The notes: generated from the letters alone by a model not told the origin. A DNA stretch of 64,000 nt from Bicyclus anynana (GCF_947172395.1 NC_069086.1:7348501-7412500), one strand, 5' to 3'. Counted from the stretch's first letter, positions 20,312 through 32,084 are shown. Numbers and translations are program-made.

Positions 20312-22261
20312 GTAGATTACATGTCGTCAGTGACGTGTACTGTACAGAAGTGTATAAGTTCTACTTATCCTATGACAAAAGAATTAATTTACCTTATTAT
20401 AAAACCGAAATTTTATGTTTGTTTTACTTTTATCCACCGCTATGGTGTTAAATGTTTGTCCTGTGTCAAAGCGCAGTGTACGCCACTGTATACGATAATA
20501 AGCGATAAATAAAAACTTAGCTATTTACTCAAACTGAGCTCAGTTTTGCAAAATATATTGCATAATTCGGTCTATGATGTTGAGTATACGATTCTATTAT
20601 ATTATTTTTAATCTGAAAGCTGAAATCGTTGTCAAGTTTAAAGCCTAAACCTATGATAAATTGAATAAATACACAATGAAAAGTATTTATTCAGTTGAAG
20701 TAATAAAAAAATACATTTTTTGATATTTATCGATTGTTATTACGTTTGTTTAATAATGTGACCACAGAACAGAAAAAGCTAAAGCGAACGTTTTTAGCAA
20801 CCATGTATCCTTGTACGAAAAGTTACTGTATCATAATAAAAGTGTTGCAATTTATTTTCCTTTTTCAATAAAAAATGTTATAACAGCGCGATAAGAATAA
20901 ATAAATATTTAATAATTACACGTAAAACACTGAAGTTGAATGGATGATTTTTTCATTAATAACGATAGAGTTTTGTAAATTTTTCCTTATTTTAATATTT
21001 AACAACTATTCATTTACTAACACTATCACTCACGATATTATTTTCTTTTTTTTTGCAAATAGGTACATCAATCTAGCCCGAGATCAACTATACCATAAAA
21101 TATATTTTACAGCTCTAAAAACTGCATCAATTTCTTTAAACTTTACTAAATATTTGTGACGGGAAGGGGTAAAAACAGTCAGACAAACAGACAACGAAGT
21201 CATCATCCATTTAAGTTTTCCCATTTAGGTGTGGATCCCTAAAAAATATTAAAGTAACTTTTTTGACATTACTCGTACAACCATGGGTATATTTTTTCTA
21301 TCATTACTAATAATTGACTTATTTATTATAGTAGGTACTTACTCACACAAAAGTATACTCATTAGTCATTACACACAAATCATTTTCTGCGCTCAATACG
21401 TCATCTTCTAGATCCAATGCATTTATTTCAACTTTTCTAATATTGATGAATCAATCTAATCTACAATTTATAAATAGTATGTGATTATGGCAGCTGTGTC
21501 TTAGGTATATTATACGATGTTTTGTGCAATTTAAGTAGTTGTATCTAAATTAGAAACACTTAAAAGCAATATAAAAAAATATTCGAATTAATATTTTTGT
21601 ACAAAATTATCAGTACAACTGTGTGTGTATCAATTTATACATTATTGTAGGATTTTTATGAATTTAATATGAATAAACTTGTAAAAAAAACCTATAAATA
21701 AATGATTTTAATACATATACTTTAACATAGAATAATATACCTATATAATTTATTATACTTTGAAATCACTTAAGTACAGTAAGGTAACTTAGGACTATCT
21801 CACAAAACTGTACTCTAAGGATTGATGGGTTATTGCATAGAAATCATAATGTGCAGATAACGTGGCAGCAATCTTTACACCTCAAAACTCACGAAAAACG
21901 TAATCCCTGTAAGGCCATGCATAAATTGTCACACGAATTTCCAGCCATTAAATTAAAAAGCCTAATTTTATCATTATTAAAAATTTATTTAGCAAAGCAC
22001 TAACAATAATAATAACAAAAGCATATGAACTATGACTTTTGTCATTTTTTTTTTCAAAACACTAATATGATAGGAGGTGGGAGTGTTTTAAATGTGATGT
22101 CACCCAATTTAGGAAATCCTCCTCAAGCCTTCCCAAGTCACACAATGTCACACACTGTCTCTTTTCAAAATGTGACGTATATTATGAATGACTGCTAACA
22201 AACGAAGGTCTGAGGGTTTACGGGCTCTTATATAGTTTGAAGGTAAAACCATTTCTATAAC
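20312..22261. other. AT-rich gene-free stretch
   Basis: No exon-like coding stretch, tRNA or clear repeat with ends was recognised. Occasional open frames are short and of AT-rich composition. Confidence 0.5.
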
Positions 22262-22578
22262 CAGTGGCGTAGCGTGCCTTGGAGGGGCCCTGTATCAAAA
22301 TTAGTTGCGGCGGGAAATGAAGGGTAAAGAATTCTCAAAAAAATGCTTGTTTAAAATAAATATGACAGTGACATAATGTATGATATTTCAAACTTTGGGT
22401 TCCATTAATCCGGGAAAAAACTGTTATTTTTACTTTTGAATCTACATGTTTTTATGATTTTTCTCGGAAAGCACCAGGTTAAGTGAGATTGTGGATTACA
22501 TTTTACTAATTTATGCTTTCACACATAAGGGGCTTCATTGATACGGCTGCTACGAATATATTGATAGCTACGCCCCTG
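22262..22578. mobile_element. hAT-type MITE with perfect 8-base target duplication
   Basis: The 317-base element begins CAGTGGCGTAGC and ends GCTACGCCCCTG. It is flanked by identical TCTATAAC at 22254-22261 and 22579-22586. The 8-base duplication and CAG...CTG ends are characteristic of hAT elements. It has no coding capacity. A reverse copy lies at 3532-3806. Confidence 0.8.
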
Positions 22579-22586
22579 TCTATAAC

Positions 22587-23765
22587 CTTGACATTAAGAT
22601 TTCTAATGTTTTCAAGTCACGATTACATTATCTTCGTTTACACAACTGCACTACAACGAGATAGAACGGTCGTGAGATAGGATAAACATTACGCGATACA
22701 TTGAAATCGCATAAATAGGAGTATCCTAATCTATTTAAAAACACACGCTAATCTTTTAAACTATCCAGATATTTAAAATATATAATTGTATCGTATGTAA
22801 ATATATTGCAATTATTGTTATTATTTGTTTGAAAATGTTTGTAATTATTATAATTATAATTGGTAGCGTAGCGTGGTGATCCAAAAATAAAATTAATTGT
22901 TTAATTACAAATATTTTAATATAATTTATTTTGGCCTTAGTATTAAGGTAAGCCTACACATTAAAATGGGTATTTTAAGATAAATTATTAAAAAGGCATT
23001 TTTCAACAAGGAATTTAATTTGTTAATTTGTTGTTTAATTAATTTGTTGAAATGTTTTAAGACAAGTTTTTATGCTTACATACAAGAAAACATATATACA
23101 TGACTGCATACATTCATCCTCTGTTTTTAAAGTTAGTTAATAAATAGGTAATAATTATTTCGTAAATTGGTCGAATCTCAGTGAAATTCTAAATGTTACC
23201 TACATTTCAGGATATCACTTAATTTTTTAATGAATTACTTACATATGTTTAAATCGTGTCAAGGTTAACGGTATTATACAGGATGTCCCGTAATGAATGA
23301 CCATTAAAAACTGATTAAGAAAGAAAATTTGAAATTTCCGAAAAAATATATAACTTGTTCACCCTAGGGATTTTTGGAAAACTACTGTAAATTAGTTTTA
23401 GATAATTAGGCGGGGTATCTGCCATTTGCGTTTTATCCATTAATTACGGGACAATCTGTATATTCGACTTTTATATATCACCTACGCTATGCTGCTAGCT
23501 TTTTACCACAAACTTAATTTTAAGTAGACATAAAACAAGGGGACACGCTTCTACGATGTACGGTAACATGTGTACAGGTCTTAATATGAAAAGGTCTTCC
23601 ATAGTATGAATCTCTATGTGTCCAAAGTTTGTTCATTTTGTGTAATTAATTGAAGAAACCGAAAAACCAGATGATGCTAATAAAATTATTGCGTCACCTT
23701 TGTCTTTTCATTTTAAAAGTAAGATTCAATAGTTCCACTGTCATAGGGCCGGACTCAAAACGTGT
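22587..23765. other. AT-rich gene-free stretch
   Basis: No gene seen. At 23280-23460 a sequence bounded by ACAGGATGTCCCGTAATGAATG and CATTAATTACGGGACAATCTGTA looks like a short foldback element with inverted ends. It is otherwise featureless. Confidence 0.45.
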
Positions 23766-24090
23766 TTTTTTTATTCTTTACAAGTTAGCCCTTGACTACA
23801 ATCTCACCTGATGGTAAGTGATGATGCAGTCTAAGATGGAAGCGGACTAACTTGTTAGGAGGAGGATGAAAATCCACACCCTTATTCGGTTTCTACACGA
23901 CATCGTACCGGAACGCTAAATCGCTTGGCGGCACGTCTTTGCCGGTAGGGTGGTAACTAGCCACGGCCGAAGTTTGCCACCAGTCAGACCTGGGCCAACT
24001 AAGAAAATCTCAATCGGCCCAGCCGGGATCGAACCCAGGACCTCCGTCTTGTAAATCCACCGCGCATACACTGCGCCACGGAGGTCGTCA
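23766..24090 (-). mobile_element. SINE family C
   Basis: Near-full-length reverse copy, highly similar to 19182-19495, including the tRNA-like head (plus-strand ACTGCGCCACGGAGG near 24070). Confidence 0.75.
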
Positions 24091-24225
24091 AAAACGTCCG
24101 GAGATAGTGTTGCCAGGTGTCCGGATATCGCCACTCTTAACATAACTCAACACCGAAAGGTTTTGGGGTCGATCCTGCCTGTTCCGTATAGTCGATCTCA
24201 TATAAGAGCACCCTCATATAAGAGT

Positions 24226-24300
24226 CGAGATAGCCCAGTGGATATGACCTCTGCCTCCGATTCCGGAGGGTGTAGGTTCGAATCGGGTCTGAAGCACCTT
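24226..24300 (+). mobile_element. SINE family B head
   Basis: Only the tRNA-like head is present (CCCAGTGGATATGACCTCTGCC, then GGTTCGAATCGGGTC). It runs into a TCATCATCATCG microsatellite and then a reverse LINE tail. Confidence 0.65.
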
Positions 24301-24309
24301 TCATCATCA

Positions 24310-24545
24310 TCATCGTCATCATCATATCAGCCGACGGACGTCCACTGCAGGACATGGGCCTTTTGTAGGGACTTCCAAACATCACGATACTGAGCCACCT
24401 GCATCCAGCGAATCCCTGCGACTCGCTTGATGTCGTCAGTCCACCTGGTGGGGGGTCGGCCAACACTGCGCTTACTAGTGCGGGGTCGCCATTCCAGCAC
24501 CCCAACGTCCATCGGCTCTTCGAACTATGTGCCCTGCCCGAAGCA
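24310..24545 (-). mobile_element. RTE-like LINE 3' fragment
   Basis: The minus-strand reading frame gives LEWRPRTSKRSVGRPPTRW, then TDDIKRVAGIRWMQVAQYRD and ends WTSVG. This is a well-kept C-terminal end of a reverse transcriptase. A second, poorer copy lies at 24610-24700. Confidence 0.65.
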
Positions 24546-24700
24546 CCTTTGCAGTATTCTAAATTAGCTATCATTATGGATTGAATTTAAAGAAGTCTTC
24601 ATATAACATCATCATTATCATTTTCTATCAATGGACGTCCAATGCTGGAAATAAACTAGTTCAATCACCACGGTCTATAATTGCATGCAGTCATAAAAAA

Positions 24701-24999
24701 AGAAAAACTAAAATCTTTAAAGCTCCATAAACATACTGTATTAGCAAATTCAAATCACAAATACTTAATAATCATTTTATTGTTCCTTAAATTTTACATG
24801 TTCACTCGGCACAATTATTTAAAAATTTATACAGACACATAAAAACAATAAAACTGGATACAAATTGGCTAATTTTGACATATGTCATGGTAAGAGGGGG
24901 ATATTGTCGATATACAAACACTCTCAGCATATTTAATTTAGGTACACAGTAACATTTTTGACCAAGTCACACTCTACTAATAAAGTGAGTCCCATTACC
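24701..24999. other. Unassigned AT-rich sequence
   Basis: Nothing recognised. Confidence 0.4.
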
Positions 25000-25107
25000 C
25001 TCCAATTAGCCGGAAAGGACTGTGTGACAATAGACCAACAGGGCGGGGATCGAACCACCACCCCTTGGTGATGAATCCGACCGCTCTTACCATTGAGCTA
25101 TTGAGGT
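25000..25107 (-). mobile_element. tRNA-derived SINE (family D)
   Basis: On the minus strand it has the tRNA-like ATAGCTCAATGGTAAGAGCG and the B box GGTTCGATCCC, followed by CTAATTGGAGGGTAATGG. Confidence 0.6.
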
Positions 25108-25131
25108 TAAGTTAGGTTAGGTTACAGAAGG

Positions 25132-25287
25132 ACTTAGGTTCTGGGAAACTCCCCTCTGTATAACCTGATTCAAAACATTATGAGGTCTCGGTACATCGTG
25201 CGTTAAGATGCACAATGTAAAATTTTAGTTATCAACGGAGGCGTAGGGACGCGGTGGAGTCTATCCCACCCGCAGTCATATCCGACG
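25132..25287 (+). repeat. Interspersed repeat, partner of 26337-26489
   Basis: About 150 bases with strong similarity to the reverse complement of 26337-26489. Both contain GTTAAGATGC, CAATGYAAAATTTTAGTTA and ACCCGCAGTCAT. Confidence 0.65.
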
Positions 25288-25306
25288 TTTATACTGTATT
25301 TTATAT

Positions 25307-25461
25307 AGTCCTTTTCATGAAAGAAGTCCGCGGCTAAAACCTGAACTAAACTTGACAGCGCCTTAGACAAGTGACAATAAGACCGCCATTACCAAATGAC
25401 AACAAGCGCCATTAAGACATTAGTGCCGCGTTTGGGGGACTTTCTTTTCATGAAAAGGACT
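25307..25461. mobile_element. Foldback MITE with AGTCCTTTTCATGAAA ends
   Basis: The 155-base element starts AGTCCTTTTCATGAAAGAAG and its end is the reverse complement of a closely similar sequence (CTTTTCATGAAAAGGACT). No clear target duplication was seen. Confidence 0.6.
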
Positions 25462-26046
25462 TTACTACTTGCGCACAGCGACTTTACTACACCCGCAGCT
25501 AACTTCAGAGACGTCACAAAGTCTGAATTAGGCTTTAACATCCCTAAGGAGATGGTCTAATTCAGGTCCACTCTTGTACCCTAAATCATTAAAATTTAAA
25601 AAATACAAGAATTTTAATAAAATCTAAACAAGTGAATAGATTAACTAAATAAAAAGAAATTAATAAAACGAAAACCCAAGTTTTTGAGATAAATCAAGAT
25701 GGCGCCCTATAAGCAACTATGACATGATAATTGACAGCAAACGTCAAAACGACTACTGAATTGAAAACGTCATCAATCCGCCATTATAGTGTTGCATTTC
25801 TTGGGAAGAAAATGAATTTTATTTCGAAAGAATTATAGTAAATTCGTAGATTTGTATAATCGAAAATAGTTAAAAAAAATATATTTTCTTTTATTTCCGC
25901 CAGGGTACAATGACTGATTCTGGGCTCCATACCATTTTGGACCATCTCCTTTGCACCAACTTCAGAGAGGCAAAACTTGATGCCAACTGTAACCATACAA
26001 TACCCTACCTGCAGCTAAACATTGTTCGGTGCATATCACCGTGCAG

Positions 26047-29000
26047 CTAGAAGAACAGTCCCCTCATGCGACGACCCATGCCCTGTCTGTCGTACAGCAC
26101 GTTGAAGCGGTTGACGAGCTGGTTGATCGCGTTGCAGCCCTTCGTGATCGTGCCCAGTGACGTCATCAGCGCCACGTCGTTGCATTGCTGGAAATATTAT
26201 TTCACGCTTGAGTTTTTTTAATTTTTCTTTTATAACTAACGAAAGGAGGTTTAATTTTTTGAGGACATGTGAGAAAGAAGGTGACATAACATAACGTACT
26301 TAACATTACGTGTCATTCTTTGGCACACTACAAAATGCACTAAAAACGACGGAGATGACTGCGGGTAAGAAAGACTTCGTCGCGTCTCTACGCGTCCGCT
26401 GGTAACTAAAATTTTGCATTGCGCATCTTAACACACAATGTACCGAAACGTCATAGTGTTTTGAATTGGGTTACACAGAGGTGAGTTTTCGGCATCCGGC
26501 AATCCGGGGCATGCACCTACCTACTTTTCAGCTGTGTGCATTTTAAGAAATTAAATATCAGTAAAGGAAGAACATCTTGATTAAACCTGCATACCAGAGA
26601 ATTTCCTTAATTCTCTGCGTGTGTGAAGTCTGCCAATCCGCATTAAGCCAGCGTGGTGGACTATTGGCCTAACCCCTCTATTTCTGAGAGGAGACTCGAG
26701 CTGAGCAGTAAACTAAATATGGGTTAATAACAATGCACTATTCTCACAGATTATACAAAATAAAAAATTTCTTCTCCAATATAGATTTTCGGGGTAAGCA
26801 ATACCTTTATGCATCTATGAAGTGCACTTAATCATGGAGCAGGAAGCTCTAAATCACTTACATTGTAGAAGTGAGTGCGGAACTGCTGTGAAGTGAGTAG
26901 AGGCAGGCGGTTGGCCAGCGCGCGCGCCTCCCGCAGCAGCGCCGGGCGCGGCGGCAGCGTGCCGTCGCGGATGGCGCGCACCGTCGCCAGCACCGCGCGC
27001 ACCCGCGACACCAGCATCTTGATGGCCGACCGCTGCGCTGTCAGGTGCTCTGCCACTGTGACAATGAGACAAACAATAAACAAACAATAGGGATGATGAC
27101 AGTTTTTTAAATCGTATATAAATTAAGAGTATGCTAATAGTAAAGCAATTTTGTAAAAGTAACAGGGTATCTGCGATCGTTACTTTCGGAGCTACAGGGA
27201 TTTAAAAGTTCAGATTTGCGGCGCTGCCACGGATCCCTGAAAAACACCCCATACAAAATGGTACGAATTAATGATGTCCTTGGTACATTTTGATCGTTAT
27301 ATTTGTATGGGCGTTCAAACAAAATTACTAATATCTTTGTTATTTGTGCGTTTATGTTTATACCTAGTTAATATAAAAAATGTCACATTTAATGTAAGGA
27401 AGTTAGGTATGAATTTTCATCTAATTACGATAAAAGATTTTTAATAGATTTTGGAATTTTATAATCTTATTTATTTGGCAAATATCCAAACAATCTTAGC
27501 TTTTTTATGTAGAAATTAGTTAACATTGACCTTATTTACCCGAATGTATCATAAAAATCAATATATTCAAACCTAGTCGTCATCCCCATTGATTTATGTA
27601 ACATCATTGATCAGTTCAATCCCCGCCCCCTTGGTCTAGCAGTGCCCGCTATTGTCGTACCCACTCCTTATACAGTCTTTCCCGACTAGTTGAAGGGGAA
27701 TGGGAATATTGGCCATATATAAAGGATATGGCAAATAATTTTTTTTTTTAAAAACAAAAAACAGAAACCTAGCGAATGTCTAGCAAGGAATCTGTTCAGC
27801 GATTTGCCTATGGAACCCCAGCAATATGAACATCCTTACCCAAGCTGTTGAGTGCAGCTTCACCAGACGACACCCTAGCCACATGGTCAACACCAATCCT
27901 CTCAGCCTCCTCTGCTGCCAGGGTGTACGACAGAGGTGCAAGCAGCATAGTCGCGCGACCATTGACTACATCTATGACTGACTCGTACAGCACTACTGGC
28001 AGTTGCTGTAACAATGGTACAATGGTGAGATAAATATAGTAATATAATGAATTTAGATTTAATTAGGTGGATAACCACCATTTTTTTACAGCACGCATCA
28101 TAAAATTCATTCTCATCAAATTTTGTCATTGATTTCATGTGATTAATCTAAAAAGGGCACCCTTAACTAAATCTCTTGTTTATCATCATTCATCATATAA
28201 TCTATAAATTAATAAAAAATTTAATTTCTGTTTGTTACAATTTAGTGCAAAAACTACTTCATGGAGTAACAGGCTTTATATTAAACCTGTATTCAGTAAC
28301 AATGCAGGTAGCTCTAGTCTATATCCACATATAGTATATATGGAAGTCAGTTGCGTTAGTTACACCATTTTAAACTCGAGAATGGCTGGACTGCTTTGGC
28401 TGAAAATTGGTGAAGAGGTAGAGTAGAACCAGGAGGCATAGGATAGGATAATTAGGGTAGGGGTAGGATAGGGATAGCCCTATCATACTCTTACCCTTAG
28501 GGGATAGGGTAGGGGTAGGGTAGAGGTAGGTCAGAGGTAAGTAAGAGGTAGGGTATGGGTAGTGTTTTACGCGGATAAAGTCGCGGCATCAGCTAGTTTT
28601 AAATAAAAATAATACATACATCTCCCTTAATGCCAGCTGGATTGAGCATTAGCATCACTGGACACTCATTTATGTCACAGATCTGTCTGTGCACAGCAAT
28701 GTCCCTTTCAGTGGGAGTGTCTCCAGTTGTGTACCAGCCCAGGAAGTCCATGTCAGAGAATACTTGTTTAACTGCAAAAACAAATATTATTTACCAATTA
28801 ATTTTAACTTTTGTTTTTATAGCATTTTTTACCAAGGAGTTAAAAGTATTAGAGGAAAAATCTACTAGCCAGGCACAGGCAAAATGTTCTTCATTCTGTG
28901 AAAGTGAAAATTGACCCTAACAATAAGAATAAATGTATTTAAATTTAAACTTTGGGTATAAATTTATTTTCTACATCTAATACTTACACTGTTCTTCTTT

Positions 29001-29663
29001 TAAATTGTAATAATCTCTGTCTATAACAATATCACCATCAATGACACTAAATACCAATTCGAAGGAGTTCATAACTTCTATGTTACGACCTTTTTGTTTG
29101 CCAATAAGAGCTCCAATCACTGCAAACATAAAAATATAATTTCAACTAAAGTTACACTAATATGCATAAAAGATAATTTATTGTTGACAACTTATAAAGC
29201 TTTTCCACCCTACAAAAAAATGTATAATGTAGAGAATGTAAAACAACACTAAGTAAGAGTAAAAAAGGAGTAAGGTTAGTTATCTCAATAACCCTTATAA
29301 GGCCAAAGAAAAAAATAAGGCCAAAAATTCATGGCATACTGACAAGCAAATGTAAATAAAGTATAATTGTAGTTGTCGTAATATTAAGTACATTTTAACA
29401 TACAAAGGCATCCTTATCTCACCTGTCTGGGGCGAACCTTCCTGTGCCCGTAATCTGGTCCAATGTTCAGAAACATTCATTATGACGAGTGGGTGAAGCG
29501 AGACCGTAACAGACCCTGATGTAGCAGTCGTTACTACCACGCTCTTGGTGCCAGCGGCGGGGGGTGCTGGGGATGTCGGGTTTGGCAGATCCACCGGTGG
29601 ACCTGACGAAGCACTCTCTACTTCCACCTCCATTTCAAAATCAATTCGGTCGGCACTCGACAT
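26047..29663 (-). CDS. CSN6: COP9 signalosome subunit 6 (CSN6)
   Basis: Six coding exons on the minus strand: 29423-29663, 28988-29119, 28620-28771, 27840-28005, 26862-27055 and 26047-26187. Phases close and the total is 1026 bases (341 residues). CSN6 is the catalytically inactive MPN partner of CSN5 in the COP9 signalosome, which removes NEDD8 from cullins. After an acidic/proline-rich N-terminus (1-50), the MPN domain starts [15 protein letters not shown] and continues with [33 protein letters not shown] and [20 protein letters not shown]. The helical C-terminal part has [27 protein letters not shown] and [15 protein letters not shown] before the stop. The JAMM metal-binding motif is absent, as expected for CSN6. 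The start at 29661-29663 is the first ATG in frame. Exon 5 is strikingly GC-rich against its AT-rich surroundings, but the protein it encodes is conserved. Confidence 0.95.
26188..26861. other. CSN6 intron 5 with repeats
   Basis: Contains the inverted partner (26337-26489) of the repeat at 25132 and a plus-strand family-B SINE (about 26490-26735: GGGGCATGCACCTACC, the conserved middle, GCCAGCGTGGTGGACTATTG). The rest is unremarkable. Confidence 0.6.
27056..27839. other. CSN6 intron 4 with repeats
   Basis: About 27137-27330 resembles a common lepidopteran interspersed repeat (GCGGCGCTGCCACGGATCCC). 27605-27712 is a plus-strand family-D SINE-like copy (CCCCTTGGTCTAGCAGTGCCC, then GTCTTTCCCGACTAGTTG). 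No exon was missed, since the flanking exons join in phase. Confidence 0.5.
28437..28596 (+). mobile_element. Helitron 3' end with TAGGG-rich microsatellite
   Basis: A GGATAGGGTAGGGGTAGG-type array runs directly into TTTACGCGGATAAAGTCGCG and ends CAGCTAG before T. This is the Helitron-type 3' end in plus orientation. It is in CSN6 intron 3 (28006-28619). The 5' end is not determined and may be near 28250. Confidence 0.55.
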
Positions 29664-29990
29664 ACTTAATTCGAACTTTAGACAACTGTTAAAAAGCACA
29701 TTCAGTTATTAGAAGAATTTAGTAATTATATTCACAAATAATAATTGTTTTTTTTTTTAATTCAATTTTCAACAAGCAAAACATTGATTTGACTTGACGT
29801 TGGTACTTCGGTACTTGGCACTTGACAAATGACATTGACAAGCACTGACCACAGACAAAGAGTATATAATCACAACGTACCACAGAAGTGTTCTTTTTAG
29901 GCCAACGTACCAAAGAATTGTATATTTTTACGGCCCGCGATAAAAACGGCTTAGTGCCGTTGACAACACATTTAACAATTTTCTTGTAAT

Positions 29991-30625
29991 CAGTGTTGCC
30001 AGAAGGTTACTTTTGTAACCTTTTAGGTGATTTTTTGACTGCATTGGTAACTTTTAGGTTACATTAATAAAAAGGTTACTTTTACGTGATTTTTCGGAAT
30101 TTTTAGAATTAACTTACAATTTCGTACATCTAAAACAGAACGGTCGTTAAATCAAGAAATGCTGACAAATGCTCAAGAACTCATCGATGTTTCTGTGTCA
30201 ATCTCACTTTATATGAAGACGTTACAATTGACGTTAGTTGCAGTCACATTGAATTTCTTAAAAAAATCAAGTATGAATTTAAGAAATTAATGTCAATTGT
30301 TTTTTAAATTCTTGCTCTTTAATTATATTTTTCTTATCTCACGAGGAAAAGGCAAACAATCGGGGCCTTACTTAAGATGATTCTATTTACGAGTAGAATC
30401 TCCTTCGGTTTATAGTAATTTAGTACTTGGCTAGTATTCGTAACAGACAGATATTTAAAAATAAAAACAAAATTGTTTTAGCCCCCAGAGGCTGAAATGG
30501 CGGTTTAGCCATGCTGTGGAACGCAAAAAGCAAGAGTATTTAGTGAAAAGGATACTTTTTACACAAAAAGGTTACTTTTTTTAACATTTCGCGTAACTTC
30601 TCACAAGACCCAACTGGCAACACTG
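29991..30625. mobile_element. hAT-type MITE with perfect 8-base target duplication
   Basis: The 635-base element begins CAGTGTTGCCAG and ends CTGGCAACACTG (12-base perfect inverted repeat). It is flanked by identical CTTGTAAT at 29983-29990 and 30626-30633. Just inside both ends are AAGGTTACTTTT-like direct and inverted sub-repeats. There is no coding capacity. It sits between the divergent CSN6 and TAM41 genes. Confidence 0.85.
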
Positions 30626-30633
30626 CTTGTAAT

Positions 30634-31006
30634 TCAACCGTAAAAATTCTAGTATTGAGAACCTCCTCGTTTTTTGAAAGTCGGCTAAAAAGCCAGAACC
30701 CAGACACGTAAAGCAAATTGTTTAGAAAAAGAAAACCTCTATGGCCATCTGCCAAAAATAAAAAATCAAAATCTTTTTGTCTATGATTACTGATGTTTCT
30801 TTCTTGTGAATTGTGATGAACAATCGTAAAAAATAATTTAACCAACAGGAAATGCTTTGAAATCCTAAAACAAATTAAATAAATCGTCACCAATAAACCA
30901 TAACGCGAATCTCACATACGTATAATCATATGTCAAGAAGCGATTGCTAAACTGAAGCTGCTCCACAGGTCAGCCAATCTTCCAATATTGGTCTATATTT
31001 ATCGTC
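30634..31006. other. Upstream region of TAM41
   Basis: Presumed promoter and 5' UTR of the plus-strand TAM41. Open frames on either strand here are not recognisable proteins. Confidence 0.4.
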
Positions 31007-32017
31007 ATGGCATCTACAGCAGTTAAAGTAGCTGCCGCCGCGAAGGATATTTCTCCCCTGTACTACAGAATTTTATCGAAATTCCCACAAAACTTTACTT
31101 TTTGTTTTGCCTATGGATCAGCAGTCAAACCTCAAATAGGCAATCAGAAGAAGCACAATATGATCGATCTCATATATTGTGTCGACAACTCGTACCGCTG
31201 GCATGGTGCTAACATCGAAATAAATCCATCACACTACTCGGCGCTGCGCTTTTTGGGCAAAGGATTTGTTGCAAGATTTCAAGAGAAGTGGGGTGCAAAA
31301 GTTTACTTTAACACATTGGTGGACATTAAAGAAGAAAATGTAACAATCAAATATGGTGTTGTATCTCAGAAGGACCTGATCGCTGATCTCCTCGATTGGA
31401 ACAACTTGTATCTGGCGGGCAGACTTCATAAGCCAGTAGAGATCATCAAACAAACAAACAGTTCTCAACTACAGATTGCCCTCCAGTCAAACTTACGTTC
31501 AGCTGTACATACTGCTCTTCTTGTATTACCTGAGACTTTTTCTGAATACGACTTTTACTTTGCAATATCCAATTTAAGTTATGCTGGAGACTTCCGCATG
31601 ACCTTCGGTGAAAACAAAAATAAAGTTCGTAACATTGTCCAGCCTCAACTTTTGAACTTTCGCGAGCTCTACAGGCCAATCTTGCAGCAATTCCATGCCT
31701 ACGTAGATTTTCCAACTGGTGATGCTCAGTGTCATCAAGACATACATCCTGAAACTAAGTTACACCATTTAATGCAGCTACCTATGGTTCCACAACAGAG
31801 AATAGTGAAGTTTTGGAATCACGGAGGACTTCAACAGGACATGGAGGATGTTCTCCGTGCTGTAGCATATGATATTGATTGTGCTGTTATTTTGCGGCAA
31901 ATACTAAAAGACCTTGTGTGGCAGTCAAGTGTAAGGCAATCACTAAAGGGTATTCTTACTGCTGGTTTCCTAAAATCAGTTCGTTACAGTGCTAAGAAAA
32001 TAGCTAAAATGTTCTGA
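31007..32017 (+). CDS. TAM41: Phosphatidate cytidylyltransferase, mitochondrial (TAM41/TAMM41)
   Basis: Single-exon 336-residue protein covering the whole family length (human about 316). TAM41 makes CDP-diacylglycerol from phosphatidic acid and CTP on the matrix side of the inner mitochondrial membrane, the first step towards phosphatidylglycerol and cardiolipin. Residues 30-41 (FTFCFAYGSAVK) form the nucleotidyltransferase G-S motif. Residues 52-60 (MIDLIYCVD) carry the acidic metal-binding residue, followed by the conserved W-H-x2-N region (HYSALRFLGKGF), KYGVV, and DLLDWNNLYLAGRLHKPVEII. The second half includes SNLSYAGDFRM and the C-terminal VRYSAKKIAKMF, a typical basic helix. The second G of the usual GSG is Ala here, a mild variation. 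The start at 31007 is the first ATG and gives a basic/alanine-rich N-terminus suitable for mitochondrial import. AATAAA lies at 32079. Confidence 0.95.
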   Translation: MASTAVKVAAAAKDISPLYYRILSKFPQNFTFCFAYGSAVKPQIGNQKKHNMIDLIYCVDNSYRWHGANIEINPSHYSALRFLGKGFVARFQEKWGAKVYFNTLVDIKEENVTIKYGVVSQKDLIADLLDWNNLYLAGRLHKPVEIIKQTNSSQLQIALQSNLRSAVHTALLVLPETFSEYDFYFAISNLSYAGDFRMTFGENKNKVRNIVQPQLLNFRELYRPILQQFHAYVDFPTGDAQCHQDIHPETKLHHLMQLPMVPQQRIVKFWNHGGLQQDMEDVLRAVAYDIDCAVILRQILKDLVWQSSVRQSLKGILTAGFLKSVRYSAKKIAKMF

Positions 32018-32078
32018 TTATATAATTTTATGTAAAATTTACTGTAAATATACTTTAGGATAATGACGAAGTGTACAA

Positions 32079-32084
32079 AATAAA
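32079..32084 (+). promoter_or_regulatory. Poly(A) signal of TAM41
   Basis: AATAAA 62 bases after the TAM41 stop and 79 bases before the next coding start, so the two genes are very tightly packed. Confidence 0.55.

Noticed and set aside
26854..27090. Other open frames on both strands across the GC-rich CSN6 exon
   Set aside because: They are a by-product of GC-rich codons. Only the frame matching CSN6 ([14 protein letters not shown]) joins in phase with neighbouring exons.
30540..30893. 117-residue minus-strand open frame
   Set aside because: It overlaps the right end of the hAT MITE and has no recognisable motif.
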